A DNA stretch of 64,000 nt, taken from the NCBI RefSeq assembly GCF_040719145.1, contig NZ_JBFDUZ010000001.1, positions 1,674,001 through 1,738,000 of the forward strand, read 5' to 3'. This document shows positions 1 through 8,600 of the stretch, piece by piece. The translations under genes and the position numbers were made by a program. The notes beneath the pieces were generated by a model, which was given only the letters and a program-made list of their open reading frames with translations, did not search any database and was not told where the DNA came from. The stretch's first letter is position 1, and every line of letters begins with the position of its first letter. This DNA comes from Paenibacillus sp. JQZ6Y-1 (GTDB taxonomy: Bacteria; Bacillota; Bacilli; Paenibacillales; Paenibacillaceae).

Positions 1-2
1 CG

Positions 3-890
3 CTGTCCTACAGCATGCAGCATATCGCAGGCTGGTTTGGCGGTAGTTATGGCATGGCGATTATCGTGCTAACCTTAATCGTACGTCTTGTTCTGCTGCC
101 GTTAATGATGCGTCAAGCCAAGTCGCAGCAGGGCATGAAGAAGATCATGAGCAAAATGCAGCCAGAGCTGGACGCATTGAAGCAGAAGTACGGTGACAAA
201 AAAGACGCTGCACAGCAGCAAAAGATGCAGCAGGAAATGATGGAGCTGTACAAAAAGCACAACTTTAATCCGCTAAATATCGGCTGTCTGCCGATTCTGA
301 TTCAATTACCGATTTTGTCGGGCATGTATACAGCGATCCGATTGACACCGGAGCTATCGACGCATTCCTTCCTATGGTTCAAGCTGGGACAGCCAGACTG
401 GATCATGGCGATTATTGTAGCGGTATTGTATCTGTTCCAAGCGAAGATTTCGCAGAAAACGATGACGCCAGAGCAGCAAAAGCAAATGGCGATGATGGCA
501 TATATTTCGCCGATTATGATGGCATTTTTCTCCTTTAGCGCACCGGCAGCGATGCCGTTGTACTGGATGGTCAGCGGTACGTTCTTGATTTTACAAACAC
601 TGCTGTTCCAACGTATGTATCCGGTTGATGCGGCGCCAATCGCTGAAGCAGCAGAGGCAGTGATCGAAGAAGAATTTGGCAAACCGCAATCCAAACAATC
701 GTCGAAATCATCTTCGATTTCCACTGAACCATCTGCTACGTCAACATCATCGAAACCAGCAGTGCAGCTAGCGAAAAGTGATGCGTCAGCTGCGCGTTCT
801 GCAACAGCTACATCGTCAACCAACCTTAAACGCAAAAAGAACAAAAAGTCCTCAACTGTTCATAAACCTGCCAACCCAGCAAAATTATAA
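3..890 (+). CDS. yidC: YidC/Oxa1 membrane protein insertase, 5' partial
   Basis: YidC inserts and folds membrane proteins, alone or with SecYEG. The frame is open to the window edge, so the start, the lipoprotein signal and the first membrane segment are missing; the first visible Met (position 15) is internal. Visible are the segment after GGSYGMAIIVLTLIVRL, a charged cytoplasmic coiled loop rich in K, Q and M (KQKYGD), the segment around PILIQLPILSGMY, then two closely spaced C-terminal membrane helices ending near PLYWMVSGTFLILQ. The last ~75 residues are a Ser/Thr/Lys-rich basic tail (ending KRKKNKKSS), as in Bacillota SpoIIIJ/YqjG-type insertases where the tail may contact ribosomes. A terminator follows at once. 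The family is clear; whether this is the main or a second YidC copy cannot be seen. Confidence 0.93.
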   Translation: MSYSMQHIAGWFGGSYGMAIIVLTLIVRLVLLPLMMRQAKSQQGMKKIMSKMQPELDALKQKYGDKKDAAQQQKMQQEMMELYKKHNFNPLNIGCLPILIQLPILSGMYTAIRLTPELSTHSFLWFKLGQPDWIMAIIVAVLYLFQAKISQKTMTPEQQKQMAMMAYISPIMMAFFSFSAPAAMPLYWMVSGTFLILQTLLFQRMYPVDAAPIAEAAEAVIEEEFGKPQSKQSSKSSSISTEPSATSTSSKPAVQLAKSDASAARSATATSSTNLKRKKNKKSSTVHKPANPAKL

Positions 891-962
891 TTTTGTTGTA
901 GAAATGCAGTATTATAGCCTGTAGTATCAACACAGCAAACAGTGCTTTGAATTATCCTTTTC

Positions 963-996
963 AAGCCATTTCCTACTCTGAGGAAATGGCTTTTTG
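963..996 (+). terminator. Intrinsic terminator after yidC
   Basis: An 11-bp stem (AAGCCATTTCC / GGAAATGGCTT) with an 8-nt loop is followed by a T-rich run. It lies 73 nt after the yidC stop. Confidence 0.9.
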
Positions 997-1155
997 TTGT
1001 ATTGCAAAAGAATCGAAATAGAGCGCTTACCCAATTCGACAACAGAAATTTGTCTGTTTTGGTATGGAACGGCTATAAAATCTGGTAAGCTATAGGTATG
1101 GAAACAAATACAGATACAGAACCATCCTCAGATGGAGTGGAAGGGAAATGAGGCA

Positions 1156-1788
1156 ATGAAGCTGTTCAAGATCATCATCCAGATTGCGCTGCTGTACGCA
1201 TTCGCCTGGCTGGGCGGTATGATTCAACAGTGGCTGCATCTGTCGATCCCAGGTAGTATTCTTGGATTACTGCTGTTATTTGTGTTGTTATTATGCCGGG
1301 TCGTTCCGGTATCGTGGATTGAGACGGGCAGCAATACGCTGCTTTTTTATTTGCCGCTGTTTTTTGTGCCGGCAACGGTCGGTGTAGTCAACCATCTCGA
1401 TCTGTTTGTCGGTAAAGGTCTGCTTCTGGTCGCTGTGGTGATCATAAGCACCGCGATCACCATCGTCATTGCCGGTCATGTCAGTCAATGGCTGGCGATT
1501 CGTATGGAAAAGAAAGCCGGTGTCCATACAGTCGAAGCATCAGAGACACCGTTAGAACCGGAATGGTCGCTGGATGCTTCTGGTGAACGCGTGATCCATT
1601 TGACGGAGGATGAGCATGCTAGCCATAGCCATGTCGATGAGCAGCAGCATTCATCTAACCGGATCGCAGATCCATCGCCCTCTTTGAATCCGCAACAGAA
1701 GCAGTCAGCAAATGCACCTGCAAGCACATCAGGCAGTAGCGGTAGGTCACCGGGACATGCTGTGTACAGAGAGAAGGGGAATCGCTGA
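1156..1788 (+). CDS. lrgA: CidA/LrgA-family holin-like membrane protein with long hydrophilic tail
   Basis: CidA/LrgA proteins act with a CidB/LrgB partner in the plasma membrane and are linked to murein hydrolase export, cell lysis control and pyruvate/overflow metabolism. Residues 1-120 hold four hydrophobic segments with the family signature around LSIPGSILGLLLLFVLL. The ATG at 1156 is preferred because GGAAGGG lies 10 nt upstream; an in-frame ATG at 1132 has no such site. The stop TGA overlaps the ATG of the next gene (TGATG), so the two are translationally coupled. Odd feature: ~90 extra C-terminal residues, rich in Ser, His, Glu and Gln, roughly double the usual family length. Whether it is LrgA-like or CidA-like cannot be decided from sequence. 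Confidence 0.85.
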   Translation: MKLFKIIIQIALLYAFAWLGGMIQQWLHLSIPGSILGLLLLFVLLLCRVVPVSWIETGSNTLLFYLPLFFVPATVGVVNHLDLFVGKGLLLVAVVIISTAITIVIAGHVSQWLAIRMEKKAGVHTVEASETPLEPEWSLDASGERVIHLTEDEHASHSHVDEQQHSSNRIADPSPSLNPQQKQSANAPASTSGSSGRSPGHAVYREKGNR

Positions 1789-2477
1789 TGAATATTGTAC
1801 TAGCTGTCGTTATTGTTGTACTGACGGTATTCATCTATGCGATGATGGCGATAATTTACAAAAAGTATCGTTTGCCTTTTCTCATGCCAGCCTTGACAGG
1901 AACGGCGGCGATTGTAATTCTGCTGGTGCTATTTCATGTGCCGTATTCGACCTATATGGTTGGCGGGCAATGGATTAACCAGCTGCTTGGACCGGGTGTG
2001 GTAGCACTTGCGTATCCATTATACAAGCAGCGCCAGCAATTGTTGAAAAACTGGCTGCCGATTGTTGGCGGATCGCTGGCAGGTGTATTTGCTGGTATGC
2101 TGAGCGGTATGCTTCTAGCACTGGTTTGTGGATTCAGCCGCAGCTTTATTTTGTCAGTCGTACCCAAATCGGTCACCACGCCGGTAGCCATTCAGATCGT
2201 TAATCATTTGGGCGGCGATTCGTCCCTGACCTCGGTATTCGTGATGATTGCCGGATTTACTGGAGCAGTGGCAGGCGTATACTTGCTGAAACTGTTCCGT
2301 ATTCGGCATATGATTGGCAGTGGGATCGCTCTTGGTAGTGCTAGTCATGCGCTTGGTACCGCCAAGGCGCTAGAGATTGGCGAACGCGCCTCATCGATGA
2401 GTTCCATTGCGATGACCATTAGCGCAATTGTCGCTTCCATCATTGCGCCCCTGGTCGTTTGGCTTGTTTTTCATTAA
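1788..2477 (+). CDS. lrgB: LrgB/CidB-family membrane protein
   Basis: Partner of the preceding LrgA-type protein in the plasma membrane. The 229-aa length is normal for the family. The chain is almost entirely hydrophobic with about seven segments, and has the family signature from VPKSVTTPVAIQI to GSASHALGTAKALE. The start codon overlaps the upstream stop by one base. Recent work links plant and bacterial LrgB relatives to glycolate or pyruvate transport, but the substrate here is unknown. No LytR/LytS or LysR regulator lies next to it. Confidence 0.93.
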   Translation: MNIVLAVVIVVLTVFIYAMMAIIYKKYRLPFLMPALTGTAAIVILLVLFHVPYSTYMVGGQWINQLLGPGVVALAYPLYKQRQQLLKNWLPIVGGSLAGVFAGMLSGMLLALVCGFSRSFILSVVPKSVTTPVAIQIVNHLGGDSSLTSVFVMIAGFTGAVAGVYLLKLFRIRHMIGSGIALGSASHALGTAKALEIGERASSMSSIAMTISAIVASIIAPLVVWLVFH

Positions 2478-2483
2478 CAAATG

Positions 2484-2525
2484 AAGACCCTCTACACTGT
2501 CATGTGACAGCATAGAGGGTCTTTT
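2484..2525 (+). terminator. Intrinsic terminator after lrgAB
   Basis: Stem AAGACCCTCTA / TAGAGGGTCTT, with a nested CTGTCA/TGACAG hairpin in the loop, then TTTT. It starts 7 nt after the lrgB stop. The next gene points the other way, so it may serve both sides. Confidence 0.9.
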
Positions 2526-2654
2526 GCATTTGGCAATGTGTGCAATTGTAATGGCACCAGTATTTACTATCAAATACCATCCACTGCTCATACAAACGGA
2601 CGCGCATCTGTAACAATACAAGCACTATGAACTATCGTATATACAGCGTTTCGT

Positions 2655-3485
2655 CTAACCAAGCGCCACATCCAGAATCATCATAACAGTAAAGCCAATC
2701 ATTAGACTCATAGATGCCAGATCCTTATTGCCATTTTCCTGTGATCCGGGTATCACTTCTTCAGCGACAACAAAGATCATCGCACCAGCGGCAAAGCAGA
2801 GCGCATACGGCAATAGGGGAGTGATCAATGTAACGGCAAGCACACCGACAACAGCTGCCATCGGCTCCACCATTCCAGATAGCTGACCGTAGAAGAATGC
2901 CTTGCGCCGACTCATGCCTTCCCCGCGAAGTGGCATGGAAACCGCCAATCCCTCAGGAAAGTTCTGAATTCCGATTCCGATAGCGAGTGCAATAGCGCCA
3001 GCAAGCGATTCGGTGGAGGTGCCATTGGCAACGGCGCCAAAGGCAACACCGACTGCCAATCCTTCTGGAATATTATGCAGCGTAATCGCAAAAACAAGCA
3101 ATGTACTACGCCGCTTGTTGCCTGTACCCATCCCTTCCGGTCGGTGTCCATCGGTAGTAGGGTGCAGGGAAGGGTGTAAATGGGGAATGATTTTGTCAGC
3201 TGCCCACAAAAACAATCCACCAAGCATAAAGCCGATTGCTGCCGGAATCCAGCCGGGTAGCGAGCTGTCTCGTTCTGCCATTTCCAGTGCTGGAGCGATC
3301 AATGATCAGAAGCTAGCGGCAATCATCACTCCACCAGCAAAACCAAGCATACCGTCAAACACCTTTTGATTTAGCTTTTTCGAGGTGAATACGAGTGCGG
3401 CACCGAGCGCCGTCATGCCCCATGTAAATAACGTTGCGAGAAATGCCTGCATGATGGGGGGAATACCTTGAAACCACTCAATCAT
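2655..3485 (-). pseudogene. ZIP-family metal transporter interrupted by an in-frame TGA
   Basis: ZIP proteins import divalent metals (Zn, Fe, Mn). The reading frame is intact for 276 codons except for one TGA at 3308-3306, in the context AASF[15 protein letters not shown]. Family members normally carry Trp (TGG) or Phe there, so a single G-to-A change explains it. The downstream part keeps all hallmarks: a His-rich loop (HLHPSLHP), the metal-binding HNIPEG helix and the second NFPEG helix. The start is ATG at 3485 (MIEWFQG) with AAGGAG 14 nt upstream; a GTG at 3497 sits too close to that site. A TTG three codons after the stop could allow weak reinitiation, but the product would lack the first membrane helices. 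Either a recent pseudogene or a base-call error. Confidence 0.8.
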
Positions 3486-3670
3486 ATGTAGGGTCACGCT
3501 CCTTCAGAGTAAGGTATGTGGATGGAAGCATGAATGTTGATATCTATCATGGATTAACCTCATCGCCTGTCTATCTACCATATGTAATGGAATATTTGTA
3601 CATGTATAGCGGTGTCTGCGTAATCGGCTTTGATTTTCCAGTAGTCTCCATTTGTATTGTATTCTTCTAA

Positions 3671-3685
3671 ATGTAAACGTGAACA
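3671..3685 (+). promoter_or_regulatory. Candidate CcpA (cre) box upstream of cydA
   Basis: ATGTAAACGTGAACA matches the degenerate Bacillus cre consensus WTGNAANCGNWNNCW at all but one position. Carbon repression of cyd operons by CcpA is known in Bacillus subtilis. Weak evidence on its own. Confidence 0.35.
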
Positions 3686-3706
3686 AGCAGAAAGGGCAAG
3701 GAATTT

Positions 3707-3722
3707 TGTGATTTCGATCACT
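3707..3722 (+). promoter_or_regulatory. CRP/Fnr-type box, distal, upstream of cydA
   Basis: TGTGA-TTTCGA-TCACT matches the Bacillus Fnr consensus TGTGA-N6-TCACA at 9 of 10 fixed positions. Its centre lies 51 bp (about five helical turns) upstream of the proximal box, so both would face the same side of the DNA. Confidence 0.65.
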
Positions 3723-3757
3723 TTTTGTCACTTTTTGTTTTATTTTTAGATACTTTT

Positions 3758-3773
3758 AGTGATAAAAATCACA
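3758..3773 (+). promoter_or_regulatory. CRP/Fnr-type box, proximal, upstream of cydA
   Basis: AGTGA-TAAAAA-TCACA matches TGTGA-N6-TCACA at 9 of 10 fixed positions. A -10-like TAAACT lies at 3795-3800. If transcription starts near 3807, the box is centred close to -41.5, the classical class II activator position. This suggests Fnr-type activation of cydABDC at low oxygen. Confidence 0.65.
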
Positions 3774-3907
3774 ATCGGTCAGTAACTTTTTTTCTAAACT
3801 TGGAATAGCTTTTCGGGCGGGCTGCATAAAAGCGATTGTACATAGACGCAGCATAGCTCCAAATTAACCAATCATTATGAATAATCAGGGGAGAAAGGAA
3901 GATTCGT

Positions 3908-5323
3908 ATGGATGTCATTATGTTATCACGCATTCAATACGCGCTCACAACCGTGTTTCACTTCTTCTTCGTGCCGGTATCGATTGGCCTTGTGCTACTC
4001 GTTGCCTTGCTGGAGACGATGTATGTTGTGACCAAAAACGAGCAGTACAAAGTATTAACCAAGTTCTGGGGAAAGTTATTTCTAATCAACTTTGCCGTTG
4101 GTGTGGTTACTGGGATTTTGCAGGAGTTTCAGTTCGGGATGAACTGGTCCAGCTATTCGCGTTTTGTCGGTGACGTATTCGGTGCGCCGCTGGCGGTCGA
4201 AGCATTGCTTGCCTTTTTTATGGAGTCGACCTTTATCGGGCTATGGGTATTTGGTTGGGATCGATTGTCGAAAAAGGTTCATCTGCTCTGTATCTGGCTG
4301 GTAACGCTCGGTACAACGCTATCAGCGTTCTGGATTCTGGCGGCGAACTCATTTATGCAGCATCCGGTTGGCTTTACGATTCAGAATGGACGTGCAGAGA
4401 TGAATGACTTTCTGGCATTGCTGACCAATGGACAGCTGCTAGTGGAATTCCCGCATACTGTATTCGGTTCGTATCTGACAGGTGCCTTTCTCATGGCAGG
4501 TGTCAGTGCATACAAGCTGCTGCGTAAGCAGGATGTGCAGTTATTTAAAAAGACCTTCAAGCTCGGCATTATCGTCGGTCTGATCTCGTCGCTGGTTGTC
4601 GCATTCAGCGGTCATGATCAAGCAAAATATCTGGTACAAACGCAGCCGATGAAAATGGCGGCAGCGGAAGGCATCTGGGAAACAACACCAGAACAAGCAC
4701 CGTGGATGCTATTTGGCGGTATAGATACAGACAATCACCGCAATTCCTATGAAATCAATTTCCCGCTGAAGGGTCTGCTCAGCTACCTGTCATATGGTAC
4801 ATTTACCGGTTCTGTGACGGGGATGAATGATCTGCAAGCACAATATGAGCAAACATATGGCGATGGACAATACATCCCGCCAGTAAAAACAACCTTTTGG
4901 AGCTTCCGCTTTATGGTAGCGGGCGGCGGTCTGCTGATCGTAATGTCGCTGATTGGCGCGTGGATGCTGCTCCGTCGCCGTACCGAACGTATGCCGAAGT
5001 GGTATTTGTGGGCGATGACATGGAGTATTGCGCTGCCGTTCCTTTCCAATACCACTGGCTGGCTGATGACAGAGATCGGACGACAGCCGTGGACGGTATT
5101 CGGACTGATGACAACAGCGGATAGCGTATCGCCCAATGTTAGCGCAGGTTCAGTGCTGTTCTCGATTATTACGTTTACGCTTATCTATTCTGTGCTGGGT
5201 GGCGTCATGGTCTATCTGTTCGTCAAAGTTATCAAACAAGGTCCGGTGGATGAGCAACCGCAAGACGACCATCTGCACAGCGATCCGTTTGAAATGGAGG
5301 GAATGAAGCATGCTGTCTCTTAA
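3908..5323 (+). CDS. cydA: Cytochrome bd ubiquinol/menaquinol oxidase subunit I
   Basis: CydA is the quinol-oxidising, haem-carrying subunit of the cytochrome bd terminal oxidase in the plasma membrane; it reduces O2 to water with high affinity. The 471-aa protein has about nine membrane helices. His18 sits in the conserved VFHFFFVPVSIG helix as a haem ligand, and GRQPW (in TEIGRQPWTVFGLMTTAD) is the quinol-oxidase signature. The Q-loop is of the short Bacillota kind. ATG at 3908 follows GGAGAAAGGAAG. The 3' end overlaps cydB by 14 nt. Two Fnr-type boxes and a possible cre box lie upstream, fitting control by oxygen and carbon supply. Confidence 0.97.
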   Translation: MDVIMLSRIQYALTTVFHFFFVPVSIGLVLLVALLETMYVVTKNEQYKVLTKFWGKLFLINFAVGVVTGILQEFQFGMNWSSYSRFVGDVFGAPLAVEALLAFFMESTFIGLWVFGWDRLSKKVHLLCIWLVTLGTTLSAFWILAANSFMQHPVGFTIQNGRAEMNDFLALLTNGQLLVEFPHTVFGSYLTGAFLMAGVSAYKLLRKQDVQLFKKTFKLGIIVGLISSLVVAFSGHDQAKYLVQTQPMKMAAAEGIWETTPEQAPWMLFGGIDTDNHRNSYEINFPLKGLLSYLSYGTFTGSVTGMNDLQAQYEQTYGDGQYIPPVKTTFWSFRFMVAGGGLLIVMSLIGAWMLLRRRTERMPKWYLWAMTWSIALPFLSNTTGWLMTEIGRQPWTVFGLMTTADSVSPNVSAGSVLFSIITFTLIYSVLGGVMVYLFVKVIKQGPVDEQPQDDHLHSDPFEMEGMKHAVS

Positions 5324-6326
5324 TGAATTGTGGTTTGTGCTGATTGCGGTACTATTTGTTGGCTTCTTCTTTCTGGAAGGTTTTGATTTTGGCGTGGGCA
5401 TGTCGACCATGTTCGTCGCTCGTAATGATAAGGAAAAGCGGTTGCTGATCAATTCTATCGGTCCGTTTTGGGATGGCAATGAGGTATGGCTCCTGACAGC
5501 GGGCGGTGCGATGTTTGCGGCATTTCCCAATTGGTATGCGACGCTGTTCAGCGGATTTTATCTGCCGTTTGTCGCGCTACTACTGGCATTGATTGCACGC
5601 GGGGTCGCATTTGAATTTCGCGGGAAGGTTGGGCATACCACTTGGACAAAGGTTTGGGATTGGTGTATTTTCCTAGGTAGTCTGCTGCCGCCGCTGCTGT
5701 TTGGCGTTGCCTTTTCCACGATGTTAAAAGGATTGCCGATTGATGGCGATATGCAGATGCGTGCTGGTTTCTTCGATGTGATCAATGTGTATTCGCTCGT
5801 AGCGGGTGTAACGACTGTGATGCTCTGCCTTGTGCATGGATTGATGTTCGCAGCGCTGCGCACGACAGGGGAGCTTCGCGAACGGTCGCATCGTCTGGCA
5901 CAGCGCTTGCTCGTTCCACTAGCGGGATTGCTTGTGCTGGTAGCAGTATTGACGGCGCTGTATACCGACGCATTCCGTGTACGCGGTACGGCGCTGATCG
6001 TGATGGCAGTTGTTGGTTTTGTCGCTTTTGTACTGGCAGGTTATTTTATTCAGAAGCGTCGCGAGGGCTGGGCATTCGGTATGACAGGCGCATTGATTGC
6101 GCTGGCTATTTCCGGTGTGTTCGTCTCTTTATTCCCGCGCGTGATGGTGAGTTCATTAGGAGCGATGTATGATCTAACCGTGTACAATGCTTCATCCGGT
6201 GCATATTCACTGAAGGTGATGACGATTGTGGCGCTATCATTACTGCCATTTGTGCTAGGCTATCAGATTTGGAGCTATTTTGTATTCCATAAACGGTTGA
6301 ACGAGAAGACACATTTGGAATATTAA
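5310..6326 (+). CDS. cydB: Cytochrome bd oxidase subunit II
   Basis: CydB is the second membrane subunit and stabilises the haem pocket and proton path. The 338-aa protein opens with the typical LNELWFVLIAVLFVG and LEGFDFGVGM signature and carries GPFWDGNEVWLLTAGGAMFAAFPNWYA, with about eight helices. The start overlaps the cydA 3' end and follows a GGAGG 8-9 nt upstream that lies inside cydA, so translation is probably coupled. Length and composition are normal. About 200 nt separate it from cydD. Confidence 0.97.
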   Translation: MLSLNELWFVLIAVLFVGFFFLEGFDFGVGMSTMFVARNDKEKRLLINSIGPFWDGNEVWLLTAGGAMFAAFPNWYATLFSGFYLPFVALLLALIARGVAFEFRGKVGHTTWTKVWDWCIFLGSLLPPLLFGVAFSTMLKGLPIDGDMQMRAGFFDVINVYSLVAGVTTVMLCLVHGLMFAALRTTGELRERSHRLAQRLLVPLAGLLVLVAVLTALYTDAFRVRGTALIVMAVVGFVAFVLAGYFIQKRREGWAFGMTGALIALAISGVFVSLFPRVMVSSLGAMYDLTVYNASSGAYSLKVMTIVALSLLPFVLGYQIWSYFVFHKRLNEKTHLEY

Positions 6327-6439
6327 ATGTATAGAATGAGCAATGTCTGAAGCTTCTATATGCACGTAATGAGTATGGATACTGCAATGATGTATCTCCA
6401 TATTCAGTAAGCAATACCTGTAACCAAAGGATGCAGCTA

Positions 6440-6474
6440 CATGATGCCTATGAGAAGCGACTATAGGCATCATG
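6440..6474 (+). other. Intercistronic hairpin between cydB and cydD
   Basis: Stem CATGATGCCTAT / ATAGGCATCATG with a 10-nt loop. It is not followed by a clean T-run, so it looks more like an RNA-processing or stability element, or a weak attenuator between the oxidase and exporter genes, than a full terminator. Confidence 0.45.
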
Positions 6475-6533
6475 ATTGTCGTATTCTTTCTCAAACAATC
6501 GATATATGAAATGATAGTAAAGAGGTGGCACGC

Positions 6534-8600
6534 ATGGGCAGAGATTTGTGGAAGCTGGAAGGGATTCGACGTGTCATGATATGGACGGCATTACTCACGC
6601 TGGTGCAGTCGGTCGTCATCATTATGCAAAGCGTCTGGCTGGCACAGGCGGTCAGCGGACTCTTCAATGGGGATGCGCTAGAACGTCAGCTTGGTCATAT
6701 CGGCGGTTTTGTGAGCGCATGGATTCTTCGTCAGCTGCTGTCCATGCTGCTACAAAAGCTAGCATATCGATTTGCCGAAACGACCGGACAACAGCTGCGT
6801 CGCGCGCTAATGGATAAGCTATTCGTGCTTGGACCGCGCTATGTAATGGGGCAAGGAACAGGAAATATGGTTACGCTAGTACGTGAAGGCATTGCCAAAT
6901 ACCGTACTTATTTGGAGCTAATCATTCCGCGCATGTTATCCAACGGCTTGACCCCGCTGCTTATTGGCATCTGGGTGCTGCGATTGGATTGGCTATCTGC
7001 ACTGATTCTTGGATTGGTATTTCCGATCTTGATCGCATTTATGATTTTGCTTGGTCTGGCTGCGCAAAAGCAGATGGATCGGCAATGGGCAACGTATCGA
7101 GTGTTGTCTAATCATTTTGTTGATTCGTTGCGTGGATTAGAGACGCTGCGCTTTCTCGGTCGCAGCAAGGCGCATGGCGCGACCATTGTGCGGACGAGCG
7201 AGCAGTATCGCAAGGCGACATTATCTTCCATGAAAGTAGCATTTCTATCGTCGTTTGCATTGGACTTTTTTACCATGCTAACGGTAGCTGTTGTGGCAGT
7301 TAGTCTAGGTTTGCGATTGGTCAACGGTGGGATGCTGCTTGAACCAGCGCTAACTATTTTGATTATAGCGCCTGAATTTTTCGTGCCGATTCGTTCGCTT
7401 GGAGCAGATTATCATGCAACGATGGATGGCAAGGAAGCGGGCGAGGAAATTCGCCGTATTTTACAGCAGTCTGTAGTGGGCGAAGAAATGGTAGAACAGC
7501 AGAATGGTACAAACTGGATTGCTGCGCAACCAAATGCCATATGGAATCAGGATAGTGTGCTTTCGTTGGAACATCTATCTGTCGTTTACGGTCAATCGCC
7601 GATGCAGCAGAACATTCCATCTGGGCAAAAAGAGTCTTCCTCTCATTCAAAGCAAGGCTTATCTGGTCAAGCACAAGCTTCATTCCGCACGCAAGAAAAC
7701 GTTATGACACAAGATCACTATACTGCTCTACATGATATTTCGTTTACATGGCAAGGGAGTGGCAAAATTGGCGTTATCGGCGCCAGTGGAGCGGGCAAAT
7801 CTACCCTGATCGACGTACTTGCCGGTTTTCTCGTTCCGAATGAAGGCACAGCCTACTGCCAATATGAATATTCAGATAATCTGCAAACGATACAGCCGTC
7901 TATCCCACATCCAACACATACCAATGATACAGATCAAAACCATGCTAATCATGCAGATCAAATTAATCATATCAATGGAAATAATGATACAAACAAAAGT
8001 AGGGTTACCAATCATTCTCTCAATAAAGCTAGTACCGTCAAGACCACATCTACGAATAACTATCTTTCAGTCAACTTACATGATCCTTTGTGGCGGAGTC
8101 AGACCGCGTATATCCCGCAGCAGCCGTATCTATTCAGTGCGTCATTGCTGGAAAATATTGCTCTGTACGAACCGCAGGCAACGGAGCAGCAGGTAATGCA
8201 GGCAGCACTCGATGCTGGACTCTCTGGGGTAGTACAACAATTGCCCAATGGTTTGCATGAAAGGATCGGGGAAGGTGGGCGCAGTTTGAGCGGCGGTCAG
8301 GAGCAGCGGGTAGCACTGGCGCGGGCATTGCTTGGACAACGCCAAGTGCTGCTGCTGGATGAGCCGACTGCCCATCTGGATATTGAAACGGAGTACGAAT
8401 TGAAGCAAACCATGCTGCCATTATTTGAGAATCGACTTGTTATTCTGGCGACGCATCGACTGCACTGGATGGCGAATATGGATCATATTATCGTAATGGA
8501 CAAAGGTACAATCGCCGAGCAAGGATCACATAGCGAACTATTACGTCGCGGCGGTCTATACGCTCAGTTGATTCAAGAGCAATGGGAGGGAACCGCATGA
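6534..8600 (+). CDS. cydD: Thiol reductant ABC exporter subunit CydD
   Basis: CydD and CydC form a heterodimeric ABC exporter of cysteine/glutathione-type thiols, needed to assemble cytochrome bd. Each half has six membrane helices and one nucleotide-binding domain. Seen here: Walker A GASGAGKST (416-424), signature LSGGQEQR (from 585), Walker B VLLLDEPTAHLD. The ATG at 6534 follows GAGGTGG by 5 nt; a GTG at 6525 lies inside that site. Two unusual insertions make it 688 aa against ~570-590 usual: a Ser/Gln-rich linker before the nucleotide-binding domain (about 355-395) and a His/Asn/Thr-rich segment (about 443-513) between Walker A and the Q-loop. It overlaps cydC by 4 nt. Confidence 0.93.
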   Translation: MGRDLWKLEGIRRVMIWTALLTLVQSVVIIMQSVWLAQAVSGLFNGDALERQLGHIGGFVSAWILRQLLSMLLQKLAYRFAETTGQQLRRALMDKLFVLGPRYVMGQGTGNMVTLVREGIAKYRTYLELIIPRMLSNGLTPLLIGIWVLRLDWLSALILGLVFPILIAFMILLGLAAQKQMDRQWATYRVLSNHFVDSLRGLETLRFLGRSKAHGATIVRTSEQYRKATLSSMKVAFLSSFALDFFTMLTVAVVAVSLGLRLVNGGMLLEPALTILIIAPEFFVPIRSLGADYHATMDGKEAGEEIRRILQQSVVGEEMVEQQNGTNWIAAQPNAIWNQDSVLSLEHLSVVYGQSPMQQNIPSGQKESSSHSKQGLSGQAQASFRTQENVMTQDHYTALHDISFTWQGSGKIGVIGASGAGKSTLIDVLAGFLVPNEGTAYCQYEYSDNLQTIQPSIPHPTHTNDTDQNHANHADQINHINGNNDTNKSRVTNHSLNKASTVKTTSTNNYLSVNLHDPLWRSQTAYIPQQPYLFSASLLENIALYEPQATEQQVMQAALDAGLSGVVQQLPNGLHERIGEGGRSLSGGQEQRVALARALLGQRQVLLLDEPTAHLDIETEYELKQTMLPLFENRLVILATHRLHWMANMDHIIVMDKGTIAEQGSHSELLRRGGLYAQLIQEQWEGTA

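Noticed and set aside
302-844. 180-aa minus-strand ORF
   Set aside because: Antisense shadow of yidC.
3306-3308. Selenocysteine codon in the ZIP gene
   Set aside because: The position is Trp or Phe, not Cys, in the family; no SECIS-like hairpin is evident and ZIP transporters are not selenoproteins. Mutation or sequencing error is simpler.
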